Source: Collimonas fungivorans Ter331
GTDB lineage: Bacteria; Pseudomonadota; Gammaproteobacteria; Burkholderiales; Burkholderiaceae_D
Length of the DNA stretch: 64,000 nt
Assembly (NCBI RefSeq): GCF_000221045.1
Contig: NC_015856.1
Location: 3,802,542 to 3,866,541, forward strand
Direction of reading: 5' to 3'
Shown: piece after piece, positions 1-10,498 of the stretch
Layout of the letters: every line of letters starts with the position of its first letter
How positions within the stretch are numbered: the stretch's first letter is position 1
The notes under the pieces: model-generated
The model's input: only the letters and a program-made list of their open reading frames with translations
Told to the model about the DNA's origin: nothing
The model's database searches: none
Translations under genes and position numbers: made by a program

Positions 1-773
1 GTCCAGCGCTTGACATCGGCGGTCTTGTGGGTAAATACCGGATGGACAAAATTCGCCCGCACATCCAGCGGCGCGGCGAATGACGCCGGCGGCGTCGCCC
101 GCACCGACAATTGATGGCGGCGCCAGCGGTTTTGCAGCACCAGGTCGATATTGGTCAGGACCAGTTCCGGCGCCTTGCGCAAGTCGTCGCGCCAGCGCAG
201 CTGACCGTCGCGGATCACGATCTTGCGCTGGGCCAGCAGCCATTCGGCGCCGGCGCCATCGTTTTCCTGCTTGGAATTGACCAGGATGCCGGCCACGAAC
301 AGATTGCCCTGGGCATCGCGCTCGACCTGCAAATCGGGTTTATTGATCTCCAGCGAAGCCAGCCGGACGGCGCCCACCAGCGCGGAGCGCCAGGAAATGG
401 TGGCCGCCACCTGCGGCAAGGTCAGGGCGGGCTGACCTCCTTTATCGTGCACCACTACGTTGTCCAGCACCAGGTGCGGCTGCAAGCCATGCCAGGATGC
501 CTGGATCGCGCCGATCGAAATCGGATTGCCCACTGTTTTGCTGACGATATGCTCAACTTCAGCCTTGTAGTAGCCGACGTTCGGCAACACTACATAACGC
601 AAACCCAGGAACAGTCCGCAAAACAGGAAATACGCCACGACCAGCAATGTCAGCAAAGCGCCCAGCAGATGATGGGTAACCAGGTTAACGTGTTTGTAAG
701 TGGCAATCCCGGCGCGCCAGCAGATGGCAAGCTTGCTGGCCGGCGACGGGATTTTTGCTTGTTCTTCCAACAT
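1..773 (-). CDS. yhdP: YhdP family protein, N-terminal part (runs off window)
   Basis: About 257 codons of the N-terminus are visible; the gene continues left of base 1. A short cytoplasmic N-terminus is followed by one hydrophobic segment (about residues 34-58, rich in Leu/Val/Phe), then by an AsmA-like periplasmic region with alternating beta-type sequence (VVLPNVGYYKAEVE, GNPISIGAIQASWHGL, VVVHDKGGQPALTLP). This is the layout of the YhdP/TIGR02099 family, large inner-membrane AsmA-like proteins that in E. coli help move phospholipid to the outer membrane. The start is the ATG at 773, about 230 bp from the divergent glnE, so promoters for both probably lie between. Family assignment is by recognition of sequence style and TM position. 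Confidence 0.85.
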   Translation of the reverse strand, partial: MLEEQAKIPSPASKLAICWRAGIATYKHVNLVTHHLLGALLTLLVVAYFLFCGLFLGLRYVVLPNVGYYKAEVEHIVSKTVGNPISIGAIQASWHGLQPHLVLDNVVVHDKGGQPALTLPQVAATISWRSALVGAVRLASLEINKPDLQVERDAQGNLFVAGILVNSKQENDGAGAEWLLAQRKIVIRDGQLRWRDDLRKAPELVLTNIDLVLQNRWRRHQLSVRATPPASFAAPLDVRANFVHPVFTHKTADVKRW

Positions 774-1003
774 CAATCAGAATGGGTAAAATTAATCATT
801 GTGAGACAGGGCGGGGATAGGAAGTAAAATAAATCGGCTATATCTGAGTGTTTCAAAATAGCAAACTGTTCGACAAGCCGCCAAGCCATATGTTCGCATG
901 GATCGGCCCGCACATAGCTGAAAAAACGAAAAGGCCCTGGAAAACCCTGCCATTTTCCTTGAATCCTGCGCCATTTACCCTTTAATTCTTTGAATCCGTC
1001 TCT

Positions 1004-3757
1004 GTGAATCCATCTCTATTAAGCAGCACCGCCGCCTCGCGTTATTTCTCGCGCTGGGTGAATGCCGAAGCCGGACGCGCCGGCCAGGTCGCAGAGTTGG
1101 CCAGACCGTTGACAAGATTAACCGTCGACGCGCCGCTGCTCAGGCATTTATTACAAAAAGAAACAGATTCCGGCATGCCGTTACCGCGCGCCATGCGCCG
1201 CCTGCGCAACCTGCTGGTGTGCACCCTGATCGAACGCGACCTGCGCGGCGTGGCCGACCTGGATGAAGTGGTCAGCGCCGTCACCGCCTTCGCCGAATTC
1301 GCGGTGCAAACCCACCTGGCGGCGCTGACTGCCGACCTGGTGGCGCTGCACGGCATGCCGCTGGGCGAAGAATCGGGGCAACCGCAAGAGTTGCTGGTGC
1401 TGGGCATGGGCAAACTGGGCGGCTGCGAACTCAACGTTTCTTCCGATATCGACCTGATCTTCACCTACGCCGAAGATGGCGATACCCAGGCCGGCGACGG
1501 CCAGCGCGCGCTGTCGAACCATGAGTTCTTTACCCGCCTCGGCAAGAAACTGATCGGCGCCTTGTCCGAGATCACCGAAGACGGCTTCACCTTCCGGGTC
1601 GACATGGCGCTGCGGCCGAACGGCGCCTCGGGGCCGCTGGTGGCCAGCTTCAACATGGTCGAGACCTACCTGGTGACCCAGGGCCGGGAATGGGAACGCT
1701 ATGCCTGGTGCAAGGCGCGCGCGCTGACCGGGCGGCCGGAGGACATCGCTGTCCTGGCCAACATCAGCCGTCCGTTCGTGTTCCGGCGTTACCTGGATTA
1801 CGGCTCGATCGACGCCATGCGTTCCATGCACGCGCAGATCCGCACCGAAGTAAAACGCCTGGAAGCGTTGCATCCGGAACGCAGCAACAACGTCAAGCTG
1901 GGGCGCGGCGGCATCCGCGAAATCGAATTCCTGGCGCAGGTGTTCCAGCTGATCCGCGGCGGCCGCGACTGCGATTTGCGCGACCGCTCGACCCGCGCCA
2001 CGCTGCGCACCCTGGCCGTCAAAAACCTGCTGGACGCCGAAGTCGTCGACAAGCTGCTGGCAGCCTACGATTTCCTGCGCAACCTGGAGCACCGGCTGCA
2101 ATACCTGGACGATGCGCAAACCCATACCTTCCCGACCAATGACGCCGACTGCCTGATCGTCGCCCAGACCATGGGTTTTCCCGATGTGCCGTCACTGATG
2201 CTGGAACTCGACCAGCACCGGGCGCTGGTCGACGCCCAGTTCGACGATATCTTCAAGGACAAGCGACACAGCCGCCCCAGCCAGCAAGACTGGGACGACT
2301 GTGATAATCCGCTGCACACGCTGAGCGAAACCGACAGCCGTGAAACGATTGCGCTGGTGCTGACCCACTGCGGCTTCTCCGACGCCTCGGCGGCGGCGCA
2401 GCGCCTGGTCACCACCTGGCAATCGACGCGCGTGCAGAACCTGCCGGCGGCCAGCCGCGCGCGCCTGCTGGCGCTGGTCAATGCGGCGCTGCCGGTGGTG
2501 GCAGCCATTCCGGAGCCCGAGCGCCACCTGCCCACCCTCAACCGCCTGCTGGATTTCCTGGAGGCGATCGTGCGCCGCGCCGCCTACCTGGCGCTGCTGA
2601 CCGAATATCCGGCCACCCTGCACCGCGTGATCCGCATGATCAGCGCCAGCGACTGGGCCGCGAAGTACCTGACCCAGCATCCGATCCTGCTGGACGAGCT
2701 GCTCGATCCGCGCAGCCTGAACGCGGCGCCGGACTGGCCGGTGTTCGCCCAGGAATGCAAGCGCCAGCTCGATACCGCGCCGGGCGACACCGAACGGCAG
2801 ATGGATATCCTGCGCGAAATGCACCATGCACAGCAATTCCGCCTGCTGGCGCAAGACCTGGAGGGGGTGCTCAGCGTCGAGGCGCTGGCCGACCATCTTT
2901 CCATCCTGGCCGACATTCTGGTGGCCGCCACCGTGCAGGCGATCTGGAACATGATGCCGGGCCGCCATCGCGAAACGCCGCTGTTCACCGTGATCGCCTA
3001 CGGCAAGCTGGGCGGCAAGGAGCTCGGTTACGTCTCCGACCTGGACGTGGTGTTCCTGTACGAGGATGAAGACCAGGACGGCCCTGCCCTCTACGCCAAG
3101 CTGGCGCAACGCTTCATCACCTGGATGACCAGCCATACGCCGGCCGGCATCCTGTTCGACATCGACATCGCGCTGCGCCCCGACGGCGCCAGCGGCCTGC
3201 TGGTGTCGTCGTTCGGCAAGTTCGAGAAATACCAGCGAGAATCGGCCTGGCTGTGGGAGCACCAGGCCCTGACCCGAGCCCGCTACTGCGCCGGCGACGC
3301 CGCCATCGGCGAACGCTTCGAAACCTTGCGCGTGGAAGTGCTGCGCCAGCAGCGCGATGCCGCCAAGCTGCAAAGCGAAGTGCTGGAGATGCGCCAGAAA
3401 ATGCGCGACGCCCATCCCAACCGCAGCGACCGTTTCGACCTCAAGCACGACGCCGGCGGCATGATCGACATCGAATTCCTGGTGCAATTCCTGATCTTGC
3501 GTCACGCTGCCGCCTACCCGCAGCTGACCGCCGACATCGGCAACATCGCCTTGCTGAAACTGTGCGGGGAACTCGGACTGATTGACGGCAGCCTGGCCAA
3601 CGCAGTAGCCGACGCCTACCGCACTTTCCGCAAACTGCAGCATCAGGGCCGCTTGCAGGGAGAAGAACGGGCGCGCGTGGCGGCGAGCCGCATAGCGTCC
3701 GAAATCTCGGTGGTAAAACAATTGTGGTCCGAAGTTTTTACGACCACAGCAACGTAG
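1004..3757 (+). CDS. glnE: Bifunctional glutamine synthetase adenylyltransferase/adenylyl-removing enzyme
   Basis: 917 aa with a GTG start, close to the roughly 945 aa of the E. coli enzyme. It adenylylates and deadenylylates glutamine synthetase in response to PII, coupling nitrogen status to glutamine synthesis. Two nucleotidyltransferase domains are visible: the N-terminal (deadenylylase) one with GMGKLGGCELNVSSDIDLIF at about residues 132-151, and the C-terminal (adenylylase) one with AYGKLGGKELGYVSDLDVVF at about 664-683. Each carries the GS-x9-DxD-type metal-binding aspartates. Each is followed by a helical GlnE-associated region (GRGGIREIEFLAQ, DAGGMIDIEFLVQ). No strong Shine-Dalgarno precedes the GTG. 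The TAG stop lies inside the first arm of an inverted repeat (3754-3785). Confidence 0.96.
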   Translation: MNPSLLSSTAASRYFSRWVNAEAGRAGQVAELARPLTRLTVDAPLLRHLLQKETDSGMPLPRAMRRLRNLLVCTLIERDLRGVADLDEVVSAVTAFAEFAVQTHLAALTADLVALHGMPLGEESGQPQELLVLGMGKLGGCELNVSSDIDLIFTYAEDGDTQAGDGQRALSNHEFFTRLGKKLIGALSEITEDGFTFRVDMALRPNGASGPLVASFNMVETYLVTQGREWERYAWCKARALTGRPEDIAVLANISRPFVFRRYLDYGSIDAMRSMHAQIRTEVKRLEALHPERSNNVKLGRGGIREIEFLAQVFQLIRGGRDCDLRDRSTRATLRTLAVKNLLDAEVVDKLLAAYDFLRNLEHRLQYLDDAQTHTFPTNDADCLIVAQTMGFPDVPSLMLELDQHRALVDAQFDDIFKDKRHSRPSQQDWDDCDNPLHTLSETDSRETIALVLTHCGFSDASAAAQRLVTTWQSTRVQNLPAASRARLLALVNAALPVVAAIPEPERHLPTLNRLLDFLEAIVRRAAYLALLTEYPATLHRVIRMISASDWAAKYLTQHPILLDELLDPRSLNAAPDWPVFAQECKRQLDTAPGDTERQMDILREMHHAQQFRLLAQDLEGVLSVEALADHLSILADILVAATVQAIWNMMPGRHRETPLFTVIAYGKLGGKELGYVSDLDVVFLYEDEDQDGPALYAKLAQRFITWMTSHTPAGILFDIDIALRPDGASGLLVSSFGKFEKYQRESAWLWEHQALTRARYCAGDAAIGERFETLRVEVLRQQRDAAKLQSEVLEMRQKMRDAHPNRSDRFDLKHDAGGMIDIEFLVQFLILRHAAAYPQLTADIGNIALLKLCGELGLIDGSLANAVADAYRTFRKLQHQGRLQGEERARVAASRIASEISVVKQLWSEVFTTTAT

Positions 3758-3785
3758 GGTGGGCACGCCTTTGTGCCCACCCTAC
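3754..3785. repeat. REP-like inverted repeat at the glnE stop codon
   Basis: Arms GTAGGGTGGGCAC (3754-3766) and GTGCCCACCCTAC (3773-3785) form a perfect 13-bp inverted repeat around a 6-bp loop. The same arms recur after ileS at 13405-13524. The TAG at bases 2-4 of the left arm is the glnE stop codon. This is a dispersed palindromic (REP-type) element rather than a plain terminator, since it has no T-tract of its own. Confidence 0.85.
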
Positions 3786-3789
3786 GCAA

Positions 3790-3823
3790 AACGCCCCGCT
3801 CAATGCATGAGCGGGGCGTTTTA
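3790..3823. terminator. Bidirectional Rho-independent terminator between glnE and gapA
   Basis: Stem AACGCCCCGCTC (3790-3801) pairs with GAGCGGGGCGTT (3809-3820) and is followed by T-rich sequence; A residues on the left serve as the T-tract for the opposite strand. glnE (+) and gapA (-) converge here. Confidence 0.85.
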
Positions 3824-3840
3824 TTTATGCAAACCCGGTT

Positions 3841-4854
3841 TTATTTGGCGTTAACCAGTGCCACCGTGGTGTCCAGCATACGGTTCGAGAAACCCCACTC
3901 ATTGTCGTACCAGCTCGACACCTTGACCAGGCGACCGGACACCTTGGTCAGCGTGGAATCGAAGTTGGAAGAAGCCGGGTTGTGGTTGAAATCGACCGAC
4001 ACCAGGGGTTCGACGTTGTAAGTCAGCAAGCCCTTCAAGGCGCCGTTTTCCGATGCATCTTTCATGATCGCATTGACTTCATCGACAGTCGTGTCGCGCG
4101 CGGCGACGAACGACAAGTCGACCAGCGAGACGTTGATGGTCGGCACGCGGATCGCAAAACCGTCCAGCTTGCCGTTCAGCTCAGGCAGCACCAGGCCGAC
4201 CGCAGCGGCAGCACCGGTCTTGGCCGGAATCATGCTCATGGTGGCGGAACGGGCGCGGCGCAGATCTTCGTGATAGACGTCGGTCAGCACCTGGTCGTTG
4301 GTGTAGGAATGGACAGTGGTCATCAGGCCGTTCAGCACGCCGATCTTGTCGTTCAGCGGCTTGACCAGCGGCGCCAGGCAGTTGGTGGTGCAGGACGCGT
4401 TGGAGATCACGGTGTCGCTGGCTTTCAGCACGCCGTGGTTGACGCCGAACACGACAGTGGCGTCGACATCCTTGCCGCCCGGTGCGGAGATGATGACTTT
4501 CTTGGCGCCGCCCTTGATATGGGCGCTGGCCTTTTCCTTGGTGGTGAAGAAGCCGGTGCATTCCAGCACGACGTCCACGCCCAGCTCGCCCCATGGCAGT
4601 TCGGCCGGGTTACGCTGCGCCAATACCTTGATGCGGTCGCCGTTGACCACGATGAAATCGCCGTCCACCGTCACGGTGCCTGGGAACTTGCCGTGGGCGG
4701 TATCGTACTGGGTCAGGTGGGCATTGGTTTTTGAGTCGCCGAGGTCGTTGATGGCGACGATCTCGATGTCATGCTTTTTGCCGCCTTCGTAATGGGCGCG
4801 AAGGATGTTGCGGCCGATGCGGCCATAGCCATTGATGGCGACGCGAATAGTCAT
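3841..4854 (-). CDS. gapA: Type I glyceraldehyde-3-phosphate dehydrogenase
   Basis: 337 aa, full length. It interconverts glyceraldehyde-3-phosphate and 1,3-bisphosphoglycerate with NAD+ in the cytoplasm. The Rossmann motif [10 protein letters not shown] is at the N-terminus, the catalytic cysteine is in the [12 protein letters not shown] signature, and the C-terminal [13 protein letters not shown] segment is intact. A TAGGAGAAAACC ribosome-binding site precedes the ATG. It is the last gene of a leftward run tkt, GNAT, gapA (36 bp after the GNAT stop), placing glycolytic and pentose-phosphate steps in one probable transcript. Confidence 0.97.
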   Translation of the reverse strand: MTIRVAINGYGRIGRNILRAHYEGGKKHDIEIVAINDLGDSKTNAHLTQYDTAHGKFPGTVTVDGDFIVVNGDRIKVLAQRNPAELPWGELGVDVVLECTGFFTTKEKASAHIKGGAKKVIISAPGGKDVDATVVFGVNHGVLKASDTVISNASCTTNCLAPLVKPLNDKIGVLNGLMTTVHSYTNDQVLTDVYHEDLRRARSATMSMIPAKTGAAAAVGLVLPELNGKLDGFAIRVPTINVSLVDLSFVAARDTTVDEVNAIMKDASENGALKGLLTYNVEPLVSVDFNHNPASSNFDSTLTKVSGRLVKVSSWYDNEWGFSNRMLDTTVALVNAK

Positions 4855-4890
4855 GGTTTTCTCCTAAGGTATTAACATATCAAAAAAAAT

Positions 4891-5466
4891 TCAATTGACC
4901 CTGATAGTACGCCAGCCGTAGCCGGCTTCCTGCAAATCCAGACCATCCCAGCTGAACGGCTGCTCGGCCAGCAGCTCGGCGCCGAGCATCTCGTAAAACT
5001 GCCGCGCCGGGCGATTGTCCGCCAGCACCCATACCAGCATGTTGTTGGCGCCGGCGCTGGCCAGGGCGGCGGCCACGTGCGCCACCAGCTTGCGGCCGAT
5101 GCCGGCCCGCTGCACCGACGGCTCCAGATAGATCGCGGTCAGCTCGGAATCGAAGCCGAGCTTGGCCTCTGCCAGCGTCATGCCGGCAGCAAAACCCAGC
5201 ACCTCGCCGTCGACCTCAGCCACGAAAACATTGGCGGCATTCGATGTCGCCGCCAGGATGCGGCTCCAGATAGCCTTACTGTCTTCGACCTTCATGCCGT
5301 CCAGGTAATCGTCCGGAATGATGCCGCGGTAAGTGGTGCGCCAGCTATCGATACGCACCGCCGCAATCACCCCCGCATCGGCGACGGTGGCGCGGCGGAT
5401 GACAACATCACCGACGACGTTGGTGATGTCCATCTTGCCGATAGCTCTCGCAGCTCTCAGATTCAT
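4891..5466 (-). CDS. GNAT family N-acetyltransferase between tkt and gapA
   Basis: 191 aa. A single GNAT fold: an N-terminal [20 protein letters not shown] start, the acetyl-CoA loop [18 protein letters not shown] (about residues 116-133, R/Q-x-x-G-x-G/A pattern), and the C-terminal [14 protein letters not shown] motif. The substrate cannot be told from sequence. The ATG overlaps the tkt TGA by four bases (ATGA), so translation is probably coupled to transketolase, and gapA follows 36 bp later. The position suggests, but does not show, a link to central carbon enzymes, for example small-molecule or protein acetylation. Confidence 0.9.
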   Translation of the reverse strand: MNLRAARAIGKMDITNVVGDVVIRRATVADAGVIAAVRIDSWRTTYRGIIPDDYLDGMKVEDSKAIWSRILAATSNAANVFVAEVDGEVLGFAAGMTLAEAKLGFDSELTAIYLEPSVQRAGIGRKLVAHVAAALASAGANNMLVWVLADNRPARQFYEMLGAELLAEQPFSWDGLDLQEAGYGWRTIRVN

Positions 5467-7457
5467 GCCAGTACCAGCTTGGTCTTGGCCACGACGTTTT
5501 CAACAGTGAAGCCGAAGTGCTTGAACAGCACAGGGGCAGGAGCCGATTCGCCGAAGGTGTCGATGCCGACCACGGCGCCTTCCAGGCCGACATACTTGTG
5601 CCAGAACGCCGTCACGCCGGCTTCGATCGCCACGCGCGGCACGCCGCGCTCCAATACGCTGGCCTTGTATGCAGCTTCCTGGCGGTCGAAGACGTCGGCG
5701 CAAGGCATGGACACCACGCGCACTGCAATGCCTTCCTGCGCCAGCGCAGCGGCGGACTGCATCGCCAGTTCCACTTCGGAACCGGTGGCGATCAGGATTG
5801 CCTTGGCGTCCGGCGCATCTTTCAGGATGTAAGCGCCGCGCTTGATGTCGGCGATCTGCTGCGCATCGCGTTCCTGGTATTGCAGGTTCTGGCGCGAGAA
5901 AATCAGCGTGCTCGGACCGTTCTTGCGTTTCACCGCCTGTTCCCATGCCACGGCCGATTCAACCGTGTCGCATGGACGCCAGTTGTCCAGCTGCGGAATC
6001 AGACGCAGGCTCGACACGTGTTCCACCGATTGGTGGGTCGGGCCGTCTTCGCCCAGGCCGATGGAGTCATGGGTGAACACGAAGATCGAACGGATCTTCA
6101 TCAGCGCCGCCATGCGCAGGGCATTGCGGCTGTAATCGGAGAAGGTCAGGAAAGTGGCGCCGAACGGGATGTAGCCGCCATGCAGGGCGATGCCGTTGAT
6201 CATGGCGCTCATGCCGAATTCGCGCACGCCGTAGTTGATGTGGTTGCCCGGCTGGTCGGCGCGCACTGCCACCGATTCTTTCCAGTTGGTCAGGTTGGAA
6301 CCGGTCAGGTCGGCCGAACCGCCGAGGAATTCCGGCAGCACCGGCGCCAGCGCCTGGATCGCGTTCTGGCTGGCTTTGCGGGTGGCGATGGTTTCTTTCT
6401 TGGCGACGCAGCTGGCGACGTAGTCGCTCGCGGTCTGTTCGAAATTGCCTGGCAATTCGCCCTTCATGCGGCGCGTGAATTCAAGCGCTTGCTGCGGGTA
6501 TTCGGCAGCGTAGGCGGCGAACAGCGCGTTCCAGTCGCCTTCGAACTGCTTGCCTTGCGGCTTGGCGTCCCAGGCGGCGTAGACGTCTTCCGGGATTTCG
6601 AACGGCGCCGAAGTCCAGCCCAGCGCTTCGCGCACGGCGGCGATTTCCTTGTCGCCCAATGCCGCGCCGTGCACCTTGTCGGTGCCGGCCAGGTTCGGCG
6701 AACCCTTGCCGATCACGGTCTTGCAGCAGATCAGGGTCGGCTTGTCGGACAGCTTGGCCTGGTGAATGGCAGCGCTGACGGCTTCCACATTGTGGCCGTC
6801 GACGGCGCGGATCACGTTCCAGCCGTAGGCTTCGAAACGCTTCGGGGTGTCGTCCTTGAACCAGCCTTCGACATGGCCGTCGATCGAGATGCCGTTGTCA
6901 TCGTAAAGCGCGATCAGCTTCGACAGGCGCAGCGTGCCGGCCAGCGAACAGGCTTCGTGCGAAATGCCTTCCATCAGACAGCCGTCGCCGACGAAAGTGT
7001 AGGTGTAGTGGTCGACTACCGGGAAATTGGCGCGGTTGAATTCCGCCGCCAGCAGTTTTTCCGCCAGCGCCATGCCGACCGCATTGGTCAGCCCCTGGCC
7101 CAGCGGACCGGTAGTGGTTTCTATGCCCGGCGTGACATCGACTTCAGGATGGCCCGGCGTCTTCGAGTGCATCTGGCGGAAATTGCGCAGCTCGTCCATC
7201 GGCAGGTCGTAGCCGGTCAGGTGCAGCAACGCGTACTGCAGCATCGAACCATGACCGTTCGACAACACAAACCGGTCACGGTTGAACCAGTGCGGATTGG
7301 CCGGGTTGTGACGGTAGTGCTTGGCCCACAAGGCGACTGCGATTTCCGCCATGCCCATCGGCATGCCGGGATGGCCGGAGTTGGCTTTCTGTACAGCGTC
7401 CATTGCCAGCGCGCGGATTGCATTGGCCATCTTGGTAGTCGGGAGTGTGGAGGTCAT
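5463..7457 (-). CDS. tkt: Transketolase
   Basis: 664 aa, normal length. A thiamine-diphosphate enzyme of the non-oxidative pentose phosphate pathway that transfers two-carbon ketol units between sugar phosphates. The ThDP/Mg motif begins at GDGCLMEG (about residue 157) and ends near DDNGISIDG. The pyrimidine-binding domain has [18 protein letters not shown], and the C-terminal domain is complete ([13 protein letters not shown]). First gene of the leftward tkt-GNAT-gapA operon, with its promoter expected in the 7458-7759 gap. Confidence 0.97.
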   Translation of the reverse strand: MTSTLPTTKMANAIRALAMDAVQKANSGHPGMPMGMAEIAVALWAKHYRHNPANPHWFNRDRFVLSNGHGSMLQYALLHLTGYDLPMDELRNFRQMHSKTPGHPEVDVTPGIETTTGPLGQGLTNAVGMALAEKLLAAEFNRANFPVVDHYTYTFVGDGCLMEGISHEACSLAGTLRLSKLIALYDDNGISIDGHVEGWFKDDTPKRFEAYGWNVIRAVDGHNVEAVSAAIHQAKLSDKPTLICCKTVIGKGSPNLAGTDKVHGAALGDKEIAAVREALGWTSAPFEIPEDVYAAWDAKPQGKQFEGDWNALFAAYAAEYPQQALEFTRRMKGELPGNFEQTASDYVASCVAKKETIATRKASQNAIQALAPVLPEFLGGSADLTGSNLTNWKESVAVRADQPGNHINYGVREFGMSAMINGIALHGGYIPFGATFLTFSDYSRNALRMAALMKIRSIFVFTHDSIGLGEDGPTHQSVEHVSSLRLIPQLDNWRPCDTVESAVAWEQAVKRKNGPSTLIFSRQNLQYQERDAQQIADIKRGAYILKDAPDAKAILIATGSEVELAMQSAAALAQEGIAVRVVSMPCADVFDRQEAAYKASVLERGVPRVAIEAGVTAFWHKYVGLEGAVVGIDTFGESAPAPVLFKHFGFTVENVVAKTKLVLA

Positions 7458-7759
7458 GGTGTGAGCAAGTAGACAACGAGTTGAAAATCGGTTGGCGGGC
7501 CAAAAGCGGCAAAACAGCCCACAAAGGCCGATATTTTACCAAAATGCGATCGATTCCGGTTCAAATCGGCTCGTCTCTCCTGCGTCGATACCGTAAAGGA
7601 GCAGTAAAATGCTGCGGCGCTCCATACAAAAGCTATGTACAGTGGATATCCGGGGGCAGGATCGGTTCCTGCTTATTTCTTGCTACAGTCATGCTGGCTG
7701 CCCGCGCATTACTCTGTACCCGCTCCATCAATACCGACGAATAAGAACTTATCAACGCC
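7458..7759. other. Divergent intergenic region tkt / rsmE
   Basis: About 300 bp between divergent tkt and rsmE. Open frames on the plus strand here have no start context or recognisable similarity. I see no convincing terminator, RNA or repeat; two outward promoters are presumed. Confidence 0.4.
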
Positions 7760-8485
7760 ATGCCTCGTTTCTACATCCCTGCCCCGCTCGAAATCGGCCA
7801 GCTGCTGGCGCTGCCGGAAGCCGTCGCCCATCACCTGCTGGTGCTGCGGCTGGGGCTGGCGGCGCCGATTACCCTGTTCAACGGCGAAGGCGGCGAGTAC
7901 ACCGCCACCATCGTCAGCATCGAAAAAAAGCGCGTGAACGTCGAGATCAAGACTTTTTCACCGCGCGAAGCCGAGCTGCCGTATGCAATCACGCTGGCCC
8001 AGGCGCTGCCGGAATCGTCGAAACTGGACTGGATCATCGAAAAAGCCGTCGAGCTCGGCGTTGCTGCGATCCAGCCGCTGGCGGCGCAACGCTGCGTGGT
8101 GCGCCTCAACAGCGAGCGCGCCGAGAAGAAGCAAAACCACTGGCAAGCGGTGATCGTCGCCGCTGCCGAACAGAGCGGCCGCAACCGCCTGCCTACCCTG
8201 TCCACCCTCAGTCCTTTCAACGACTGGGCGCAGCAGCAGGATCTCCACAAGCGCATCCTGCTGTCGCCGCGCGGCGAACAGTCGCTGTCGGACTGGGCGC
8301 GCCACCAGCCGCCGCAGGCGCTGGCGCTGCTGATCGGTCCGGAGGGCGGCTTCACCGAAGCGGAAGAAAACCTGGCCTGCAGCCAGGGCGCGCTGATGCT
8401 GTCCATGGGTCCGCGCATCCTGCGCACTGAAACCGCTGGCCTGGCGGCGCTGGCGGCCATCAATGCGATCTGGGGCGAGATGTAG
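7760..8485 (+). CDS. rsmE: 16S rRNA (uracil-1498-N3)-methyltransferase
   Basis: 241 aa, the usual RsmE length. It methylates N3 of U1498 in 16S rRNA using SAM. A PUA-like N-terminal domain (MPRFYIPAPLEIGQ; RLGLAAPITLFNGEGGEY) is followed by a SPOUT/trefoil-knot domain with LDWIIEKAVELGV, LLIGPEGGFTEAE (about residues 192-204) and the C-terminal knot MGPRILRTETAGLAAL. Start taken at the ATG that begins the conserved MPRF. Confidence 0.96.
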   Translation: MPRFYIPAPLEIGQLLALPEAVAHHLLVLRLGLAAPITLFNGEGGEYTATIVSIEKKRVNVEIKTFSPREAELPYAITLAQALPESSKLDWIIEKAVELGVAAIQPLAAQRCVVRLNSERAEKKQNHWQAVIVAAAEQSGRNRLPTLSTLSPFNDWAQQQDLHKRILLSPRGEQSLSDWARHQPPQALALLIGPEGGFTEAEENLACSQGALMLSMGPRILRTETAGLAALAAINAIWGEM

Positions 8486-8730
8486 TTTCGCCAACTTATT
8501 TGATCGGCTTATCGCTTGCCTCTATCGATCCTACAATTTGTTCTAAGCAAAAATATCAGCACTGGCTAGAATGAGAGACGCAGCCAAGACACAATCGTTT
8601 TCAGTTGCATAACTACTCAAAGCACTTAACGCGTTGTAAGATTAATCTTCTCAACTGCTTTGTATTCCGCGAAGCAGTAATCTGCCTTGATGGCTGACGT
8701 TTTATTAAGCATTTTACTCAGGAGAATATT

Positions 8731-9210
8731 ATGGGATTGCTGGATTCGGTACTTGGCGCAATCGGTGGCGGCGGCCAACAGCAAGCAGGTGGAAATAACA
8801 CGCAAGCCCTGTTGATCCAGGCTGCATTGCCGTTGCTGCTGAAGGCATTGCAAGGCGGCGGCACAGGCGCTGGCCAGGCTGCCGGCGCGGACGCTGGTTC
8901 TGCTGGCGGCGGCCTGCTCAGCGCATTGGAAGGCGCGGGCCTGGGTTCGGTCGTGCAGTCATGGATAGGCACTGGCCAGAACCAGCCTATTTCGCCGGAC
9001 CAGGTACAACAGGCTCTGGGCGGCGGCCAGCTGCAGGAACTGGCGCAAAAGGCCGGCATTTCACCGAGCGAAGCAGCCGGGCATCTGTCGGAAATCCTGC
9101 CTGGCCTGGTAGACAAGCTGACGCCACACGGCGAAGCTAGCCCTGCCCCTGGCGGCGTCGATCTCAGCAGTTTGCTGGGTGGACTTCTGGGTGGGAACAA
9201 ACCGGCCTAA
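8731..9210 (+). CDS. YidB family protein (DUF937)
   Basis: 159 aa, Gly/Ala/Gln-rich. It begins MGLLDSVLGAIGGG, with an amphipathic LLIQAALPLLLKALQGGG segment and a C-terminal helical half containing QPISPDQVQQALG, LAQKAGISPSEAAGHLSEILP and VDKLTPHGE, the pattern of the YidB/DUF937 family, whose function is unknown. A CAGGAGAATATT ribosome-binding site precedes the ATG. It has a hairpin terminator 27 bp downstream and so is probably monocistronic. Confidence 0.88.
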   Translation: MGLLDSVLGAIGGGGQQQAGGNNTQALLIQAALPLLLKALQGGGTGAGQAAGADAGSAGGGLLSALEGAGLGSVVQSWIGTGQNQPISPDQVQQALGGGQLQELAQKAGISPSEAAGHLSEILPGLVDKLTPHGEASPAPGGVDLSSLLGGLLGGNKPA

Positions 9211-9236
9211 GCAAAACCAGGCTGAGCTGATTGATA

Positions 9237-9264
9237 AAAATCGCCCTCCGGGGCGATTTTTTTT
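9237..9264 (+). terminator. Rho-independent terminator after yidB-like gene
   Basis: AAAATCGCCC (9237-9246), a TCCG loop, then GGGCGATTTT (9251-9260) running into TTTT. Perfect 10-bp stem with T-tract. Confidence 0.9.
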
Positions 9265-9444
9265 GGCCATGGCAATCCTGAATTCCTGATTCAGTATCCA
9301 AAATTCAATAAAATAGCCGTTTTATCAATTAAAAATCGTGCAATCAGCTGCGGTTCGACTTCAGGGCAGGGGCAAGACGCCGAAAGCATTTATAATGCAG
9401 GGTTTTGGCAACAAATATTCCGGTCACTTATTTCGGTCACTCCC

Positions 9445-10431
9445 ATGAAGGTATTTCGCGGACTTCCCAACGCCGAATCGCGCGCGCCTTGCGCGCTCAC
9501 TATCGGCAACTTTGACGGCGTGCATCGCGGCCACCAGGTGCTGCTCGCGCACGTCCGCAAGGCCGCCACCGAACTGGGGCTGGATGCCGCGGTAATGACG
9601 TTCGAGCCGCACCCGCGCGAGTTTTTTGCGCAACGTTCCGGCCAGCCGGACAATATGCCGACCCGCGTCGCCAACCTGCGCGACAAGCTGCAGTCGCTGT
9701 CGCAGGCCGGTATAGACCGTGTGATCGTCGAACATTTCAACGCCAGCTTTGCCGCCATGTCGCCCCAGGATTTCATCGAAAAAGTGCTGGTGGAAGGCTT
9801 GCATGTGAAATGGCTGATGGTGGGCGAAGATTTCTGTTTCGGCGCCCGCCGCGCCGGCAATATCGCGACCTTGGTCGAGGCCGGCAAGAAATATGGCTTC
9901 CAGGTCGAGACTTTGCCGACCGTGATGAACGACGGCGCGCGGGTATCCTCATCGGCGGTGCGGGCTGCGCTGGCGGCTGGCGATTTCAGCCATGCGCGAG
10001 CCTTGCTGGGCCATCCGTACTCGATCTCGGGCCACGTAGTGCACGGCAAAAAGCTGGGCCGCACCATCGGTTTCCCGACCCTGAACCTGCGCGTCAACCA
10101 TAAGCTGCCGGCGCTGTCCGGCATCTTTGTGGTCAATGTCCACGGCCTGGCCGAACAGCCTTTGCCGGCAGTCGCCAGCATCGGCATCCGCCCCACCGTG
10201 GACGACAGCGGTCGAGTGCTGCTGGAGAGTTATATCCTCGACTTTGCCGGCGATTGCTACGGCAAGCTGATACAGGTCGAGTTTTTGCAGAAACTGCGCG
10301 ACGAAGAGAAATATGTCGACCTGCCGACCCTGACTGCCGCGATTACGCGCGATGTCGGCAATGCGCGCGCGTATTTCCGCCAGCACGGCCAGCACGATAT
10401 GTCGGCAGTTTCGGCCACTGACCGAATTTGA
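9445..10431 (+). CDS. ribF: Bifunctional riboflavin kinase / FAD synthetase
   Basis: 328 aa. Converts riboflavin to FMN and FMN to FAD. The N-terminal adenylyltransferase domain has [14 protein letters not shown] (about residues 18-31) and [10 protein letters not shown]; the C-terminal kinase domain has [11 protein letters not shown] (about residue 200 onward) and [15 protein letters not shown] hexamer at 9391-9396 is a plausible -10 element about 50 bp upstream. No FMN riboswitch is evident. First gene of the ribF-ileS-lspA order usual in proteobacteria; ileS follows after 67 bp. Confidence 0.96.
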   Translation: MKVFRGLPNAESRAPCALTIGNFDGVHRGHQVLLAHVRKAATELGLDAAVMTFEPHPREFFAQRSGQPDNMPTRVANLRDKLQSLSQAGIDRVIVEHFNASFAAMSPQDFIEKVLVEGLHVKWLMVGEDFCFGARRAGNIATLVEAGKKYGFQVETLPTVMNDGARVSSSAVRAALAAGDFSHARALLGHPYSISGHVVHGKKLGRTIGFPTLNLRVNHKLPALSGIFVVNVHGLAEQPLPAVASIGIRPTVDDSGRVLLESYILDFAGDCYGKLIQVEFLQKLRDEEKYVDLPTLTAAITRDVGNARAYFRQHGQHDMSAVSATDRI

Positions 10432-10498
10432 CGCTGTCGCAACTCCTCGGCCTTGCCCGCATTTATGTTGGCCCCACAGAATTCCACTGAAGAAAATT

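Noticed and set aside
2192-3766. Long open frame antisense to glnE
   Set aside because: High-GC shadow frame; no family resemblance, and glnE is intact on the other strand.
5517-7472. 651-codon frame antisense to tkt
   Set aside because: Shadow of the transketolase gene without a start signal or known domain.
9300-9444. FMN riboswitch upstream of ribF
   Set aside because: The conserved RFN-element segments are not visible; only a promoter-like TATAAT is seen.
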